From positions 15,724,556 through 15,788,555 of the forward strand of contig OX940868.1 of the NCBI GenBank assembly GCA_954871525.1: DNA of 64,000 nt, in the 5' to 3' direction. A program made the position numbers and the translations under genes. Numbering within the stretch: the stretch's first letter is position 1; each line of letters opens with the position of its first letter. Below are positions 59,039-64,000 of this stretch, piece after piece. The notes beneath the pieces were generated by a model. It had not been told where the DNA came from, did no database searches, and was given only the letters and a program-made list of their open reading frames with translations. This DNA comes from Parietaria judaica (Eukaryota; Streptophyta; Magnoliopsida; Rosales; Urticaceae).

Positions 59039-60414
59039 GGTTAATTGCGGCAAAAATACCTAACTTTTGTCAATATCTCTGATAGGTACCCAACTTCAAT
59101 AAACATAGGCAAAAGTACCCAACGTCACACTTTTGTCGCCGACCAACTAACGCCGGTAGACACTGCCTACGTGGCCGTTAGGCTGTCTCATGTAGCATGC
59201 CACATGGTCAAAGGTTGGGCAATTTTGTAGCCACGTGGCTTTTAAAAAAAAACTAGTTGTTACGAATTTATATTATTACCAAAAATGCATATTTTCATTG
59301 TTCTTTTTTCACTTTAAAAGAAAAAATAACGATATTAAGGTTAAACACAATTTTTACCGATCACCAAACTTTCGGTTTAAATTCAGTTTGAACTGTATTT
59401 GATACAATTATTTGTTTTAATCATGCCTTAGTTTCATATATGTTGTTACGGGCATCTCACGAAATTGATTTAAAAACGATTTAATAAAAGAAAAATCATT
59501 AAATTATTTTTTCTTTTATTTAATTAAGTCAATTTTAGCCCAAAACGCCTTCCAGAAGCCCATTTTGAGAAACTAAAGTGTCGAAAGGCTCCGAAAAATA
59601 TCAAAACGCCCAAAAACATTGTTAAAAAGTTGAAAAACGGCCTCAGGACGCCTCCCGCGCCCTAAAAACCAATTAGAGACATCATACGGGCCCCACAGGT
59701 GCGCCAGGGGGGCAGGACGCGCCACACGCGCCTGCTGACGTGACCAGCGCGCGCCACATGAACACTGCCACGTCAGACGCGTGCAGATGCCTGCCCAGCG
59801 CGTCCAGCACCTTCAGGCCGCGCGTGAGAACGCGTATCAACACCGATGGCGACGCGGATGGTCCCGATGGATCGGGAATGACCTGGGGAGTCGAAAAAAC
59901 ATATAATTTTGCCCCGGGGGCTTATCATAGCAGTTTTTAATTGCATAAACACCCCCGGACCCTATTATAAATAGAAGCTCAGTTCAGTTCAACGGTAACT
60001 CACTTTCTCTGAACGGGAACTCGCCTGACACTCTCTATACTCCCTCTAGAATTGCCCCCCCCCCCCAAATATCACTCTAATGTTGAGCGTCGGAGGTGAT
60101 CATGTTTGATATATTTTTTATAAGTACATATTTTATAAAATTATTTGATCATGTTTGATATACGTAAAAAAATAAAAACATATTGGCCAGCGTAAAAGAT
60201 TTTTTTTAAATGCCACGTGGCGGCAAAAACACCCATCTTTTGGCCACGTGGCATGCCACATGAGACAGCCTAACGGCCACGTAGGCAATGTCTAACAGCG
60301 TTAGTTGGTCGGCGATAAAAGTGTGACGTTGGGTACTTTTGCCTATGTTTATTGAAGTTGGGTACATATCGGAGAATATTGACAAAAAATTGGGTAATTT
60401 TGCAGCTATTAACC
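59039..60414. mobile_element. Mutator-like element with ~205-bp arms, carrying an LTR-like insert
   Basis: Left arm GGTTAATTGCGGCAAAAATACC; the right end, inverted, is GGTTAATAGCTGCAAAATTACC. Arms match through AGGTACCCAACTTCAATAAA, GGCAAAAGTACCCAACGTCA and GTGGCATGCCACATG-type text. Flanks share only ATATATA, so the TSD is blurred by the TA-rich site. The interior is occupied by LTR-like sequence. Confidence 0.72.
59441..60115 (+). mobile_element. LTR-like sequence inside the Mutator-like element
   Basis: GC-rich text from about TGTTACGGGCATCTC to TTGAGCGTCGGAGGTGATCA, with a TATA box (TATTATAAATAG, ~59963) and CT-rich leader. TTGAGCGTCGGAG is a word I know from Tat/Athila-type Ty3 LTRs. 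Ends and TSD could not be fixed. GATCATGTTTGATATA occurs twice just beyond (60099 and 60147). The 66-codon frame inside is not considered a gene. Confidence 0.5.
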
Positions 60415-60553
60415 ATATATAAATTGATTGTTCAAAACGTTGTAAATTATTAATCACACCTGCTCATATATTTTATTTGTTATCAAGATCGTAGAAATGA
60501 TATATAAATTTTACAGAGCAATCTTCATCCAAGGACCCATATTATTTTATTAA

Positions 60554-60920
60554 GGGAAAATAGTGGTATAAGTACTCAAAGTGTTCAAAAAGTAACGTTA
60601 AATTTTCATTATTATTTTTTTTGGTGGTGAAACTTGCCAAAATCTTATTTTGTGTATTCTGTCATGTTTTCGCCCCCGAAACGCATCATGTGTAACAATT
60701 TTAACCTATTAAATATACCATTATTATTAATAAAAAAAACGATTTATCAATGATAAATGTTGGTATATTTAATGGATTTAAAAACATGACATGCGGCTCG
60801 GTTCTAGACAACAATATGACAGAATACATAAAATAAAAGTTTGACAACTTTCGCCATAAAAAAATAGAAACTTAATGTCAACTTTTTAAACACTTTTGAT
60901 ACTTATGCCGCTATTTTTCC
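60554..60920. mobile_element. Mutator-like MITE
   Basis: 367 bp. Left end GGGAAAATAGTGGTATAAGT; the right end, inverted, is GGAAAAATAGCGGCATAAGT. Flanks TTTTATTAA (60545-60553) and TCTTATTAA (60921-60929) agree at 8 of 9 bases. Non-coding. Confidence 0.75.
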
Positions 60921-60929
60921 TCTTATTAA

Positions 60930-61528
60930 TATATCCGTGGAATTTTGATAGCATATACTGTATACACATTTTTCTCTGTAAAATTTCCAATGGATACACT
61001 CCTTCTTTCCCACATTATACACATTTTTCTCTCTTTATTTTCTTTCTATCATATAAAATTTTGTATTGACTAAATATTATACTTTAAGATTATGCATCAT
61101 TGTACTTGCAGTCATGCACATCTCATCCTATCTCTAATTTTCTAATATTTATGTCAATTATTCATTTTAAATTATATGGAATTTGGATTATACAAATTAT
61201 GTTTCAGACAAGAAACCGACTCCCAAAGAAAGCACATTCGAGATTCGAAAAGTAAATTCTCGGAACACGATTTTTTCTCGATTCAATATTTCATTGATAC
61301 AAAAAGTGCATTTTTTTTGGCACGAACAAATCTTATAACAAGAAAGAATAATATTTCTTTTTGAAAGTTTATTTGTCTACATTGAAAAAGGATTAACTAC
61401 GTTCTTTCAAAAAAAAGAAGAATTAATTACGCAATTTAATACTGATTAAATTGACGACTTCCGTGACATGACGTTCTCTATTTATGTTTATATTTTTTTT
61501 TTTTTTTCTATATTTGCAATTCGACTAT
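60930..61528. other. AT-rich intergenic DNA
   Basis: No gene or structured repeat recognised; it includes the short T-run at 61490-61507. Confidence 0.4.
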
Positions 61529-61536
61529 GCTGAAAC

Positions 61537-63520
61537 TAGAGCTGCAACTCACGATTTCTTTTCGTGATCGCGACTCGTCCCGACGAGGGATTGGCAGTCG
61601 CGATTTCTCGCGATAGAAGGCAACCAATCGCGACTCGTCGCGATTCCTGTGCTTTGTCGCGACGCGTGGACGTGTGGGCAGCGTGATCCGCGTGGTGCCT
61701 TCTCGCCCAATGAGAAGGCGCCACGTCAGCAATCCGTGGGAGTGCGAGAGATTGTGTTTCTTTGTAGCATTAATACTATGTTTTTACCCGAAATTAATTA
61801 TCCAACCATAATTTTTACCCACTTTACTCGAATTCCAACCCAAAAATTTCAAATTTCAATATTTTTCCCCCAACTTTATTCACCCACTTCACCCACCTCA
61901 ATAATTATTCACCCACCAAACACTCTCCTCAAATCCTATAAATACCACCCCTCCCACCCTCATTTCCTCACCAACAATCTTCCATCTCTCTCTCAAATTC
62001 TCTGAACGCTTTATTTTTTTTCTCTCTAAAGCTCTCAAGTTCTCAAATTTCTCATTATGTCTCGAAGAAGCGGTGGTTCCGGGGGTCGAAGGGCTAGGGA
62101 TCAGCAACCCGGCCAACCCCTATTTATTCGGGCGGAAACAGATCAACCTACGCCCGAGGGCTATATTCCCGTGTGCTTTCAAAGAATTCAAAAATGACCC
62201 TATTATTTCTCCGCTTATTGAGTCTATGGTTTCAAAATTCAAGTATTATTGGGATCCACCCCCGTTTTCGTTTTGCTTCGGTGCTATTCTAGACCCTCGT
62301 CTTTCGGATGCGTATGGGCCAATGATAATAACGATCGGAGAAAACATAGGGGCGGATTATCGTAATTATCTTAACGTTGTTAATGAAGCTTTTTATGAAT
62401 TGTACAATGACTACGACAAACGGTTCCCACAGTTCAACGCACAGGAGGAGAAAAGAGCAGTGATGGCAAGCCCAACCAAGACGGGACTAGACTTCAGCCG
62501 GAGACTCAAGCAACGGCTACATCACGGGGCATCCACTACGCCGTTGGCGGGCGACAGGGAAGGCCAACCGGCAGAATTGAAGCGCTACTACGGCCTGCTA
62601 TTTGACGAAGAATCCGACGAGTTCGACGTCATTAAGTGGTGGAAGAATCAAAGGGACAGATTTCCGATATTGGCGAGAATGGCAAGGGATATGCTGTCCA
62701 TCCCCATTTCAAGCGTTGCTTCGGAGAGCGTTTTCAGCACGGCTCAATATCTCATCAACGACCGGCGGGCGTCAACCACCACTACACACGTCGAGCAAAT
62801 AGTGGTGTTGAATAATTTGTTGTTCCAGCCCCCGGTGATTGCCGAACGCTCCGAACCAAGCGAACTGGAGCTAATGACGGAAAGGTTCAACGCAATGTTC
62901 CCCAAGTAATGATGTGCTCTTTCCTCTCTTGGTTTTATGTCCCTAAGGAGGGTTTTACAAGAGAGATTTTAGTGAGGCATCTTGTAATATTTACACTGAA
63001 TATTTATAGCTCTTTTCCACCTTTTTGTAATATTCACAATGAGTAATACAACTTTTTTTTAAATATCTCGTCTTATCGTATTTATTTATTTGTTGATTAA
63101 TTTTGTTCAAATTATTAATATGTTACAAATTAATATTTATTAACATATGTTACAAATTAAAAACTAACATATAAATCAAACTTATTAATATGTTACAAAA
63201 TAATAACTATAACATATTTAAATATTAATTTTGAAATAAATTAATGACAAATAATAATTATAAATAATACACATATTTAAATATTGTTTAAAAATAATTG
63301 ATAAAGTGTGATAATTAAATTCGGGTAAAAAATAACCAAGTTAAACATTAGAAACAACTAGATACATATGCCGAAAAGTACAAGAGCTGAAGAACCCGAA
63401 TTTCTCGCCTCGGTCGCGATTTCTTGCGACGCCTCTAGTCGCGACCCGTCGCGACGCCATACTTTGCGATTTTGGCGATTCTCATCGCGACGAGTCACGA
63501 CGTCGCCAATCACAACTCTA
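61537..63520 (+). mobile_element. Internally deleted hAT transposon
   Basis: 1984 bp. Left end TAGAGCTGCAACTCACG; the right end, inverted, is TAGAGTTGTGATTGGCG. Target duplication GCTGAAAC (61529-61536) and GCTAAAAC (63521-63528), one change in eight. Both ends are crowded with TCGCGA/GTCGCGAC motifs. Inside are a TATA box (CTATAAATACC, ~61937), a transposase start (62057) and the C-terminal part of the transposase (to 62909). Confidence 0.88.
62057..62909 (+). pseudogene. hAT transposase, N-terminus joined out of frame to C-terminal part
   Basis: ATG 62057 opens MSRRSGGSGGRRARDQQ..., 46 codons to TGA 62195, in keeping with a natural transposase start 120 bp after the TATA box. From about 62175 another frame carries FKEFKNDPIISPLIESMV, SKFKYYW...GAILDPRLSDAYG (RNase H-fold end, DUF4413-like) and the hAT dimerisation domain: ELKRYYGLLF, WWKNQRDRFPILARMARDML, ISSVASESVFSTA, ending NAMFPK at 62909. 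About 230 residues remain of a usual 600-700. The zinc-finger and most of the catalytic domain are missing, so it cannot be active. A 278-codon frame can be drawn from ATG 62073, but its first ~35 codons are the N-terminal text in the wrong frame. Confidence 0.85.
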
Positions 63521-63528
63521 GCTAAAAC

Positions 63529-64000
63529 AACCTTGATGGTTTATTTTTATATTTTTTTTTGTTTAGGGTAATTAAAATTTTAAAGTTTCAACGGCCTGTG
63601 TGAATCAAGTCTATTTTGAATTTATTTTAAATCTTATAATTCGAAAACTGGTATAAGGAAAGACTTCACATTATGAAATGAAAAAAAACAAAACAAAACA
63701 AAAAAAACAAACAAACAGTGGTTCATGATTCTTCGAGAATGTTCTTGGTAATCCTTATCTGTAAATGACACACATTTCAAACTCAAGATTTATAATTTGT
63801 AATAAGCCAATAAATAATTTGATATGGTAGATTAGCACATGAAATTATGCTTGAAATTAGATTATATAATATTAATAAACATTAAAAATATAGATATGAT
63901 AATGTTATTTTTTGGTTGCATGGCAAGAAGTAAATCTTTATGTGCTTTCTCATGAAGTCTCTGAGATCCCAAGATCCATAGCAAATTCAAATCTTTACGT
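63529..64000. other. AT-rich intergenic DNA at the right edge
   Basis: No gene recognised; contains an A/C-rich run (AAACAAAACAAAAC-type) at about 63680-63718. Confidence 0.4.

Noticed and set aside
59740..59940. 66-codon plus-strand frame
   Set aside because: GC-rich LTR-like sequence inside a Mutator-like element; no recognisable protein content.
62073..62180. Start of the 278-codon transposase frame at ATG 62073
   Set aside because: The first ~35 codons are the transposase N-terminus in a shifted frame; the natural start is ATG 62057.

Overview
The window is nuclear DNA from a flowering plant, most likely a eudicot. Its genes have many introns with GT/AG borders, an AT-rich background, plastid and mitochondrial targeting N-termini, and a dense load of plant transposons (hAT, Mutator-like, Helitron, Tat-type and other LTR elements). 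I cannot name the species. No prokaryotic, viral or organellar block was seen.

Gene content, left to right: MSH4 (minus; first two coding exons only, running off the left edge); a six-exon plastid-targeted DprA/SMF-like Rossmann protein (minus); a seven-exon plastid polyketide-cyclase/START-like protein (plus); a seven-exon Gfo/Idh/MocA oxidoreductase (minus); a single-exon C2-domain protein (plus); a twelve-exon mitochondrial-type phosphatidylserine decarboxylase (plus); a 50-residue membrane micropeptide (minus); an eight-exon formyltetrahydrofolate deformylase PurU (plus); 40S ribosomal protein eS7 (minus); and a five-exon FORKED/VAN3-binding-like protein (minus). From memory, the MSH4, oxidoreductase, PurU and FORKED-like genes lie close together on Arabidopsis chromosome 4, and so do the decarboxylase and the micropeptide, so this looks like a conserved euchromatic block. 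These are housekeeping and developmental genes, not a pathway cluster.

Between and inside the genes sit transposons, several with exact target-site duplications (TSDs) that can be read directly. They include hAT elements at 12347-13672 (TSD GTCAAAAG), 24312-25115 (TSD GCTTAAAC) and 61537-63520 (TSD GCTGAAAC/GCTAAAAC, with an internally deleted transposase), and a relative at 44598-45217. Mutator-like elements lie at 8700-9011 (9-bp TSD), 33072-35778 (9-bp TSD, arms made of inverted MITEs), 59039-60414 and 60554-60920. Two solo LTRs have 5-bp TSDs (33871-34723 and 52866-55623). A Helitron at 37878-44264 is interrupted by a nearly intact but gag-pol-less LTR element (38523-41930). That element runs on the minus strand while its only large reading frame runs antisense to it.

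From about 33 kb to 64 kb the window is mainly layered repeats, with one gene at 46.4-48.3 kb. I did not find a clearly novel gene system. The most unusual objects are the antisense-ORF LTR element nested in the Helitron, the compound Mutator-like element with a solo LTR inside it, and a pair of exons of unknown origin between two Helitron-type 5-prime ends.
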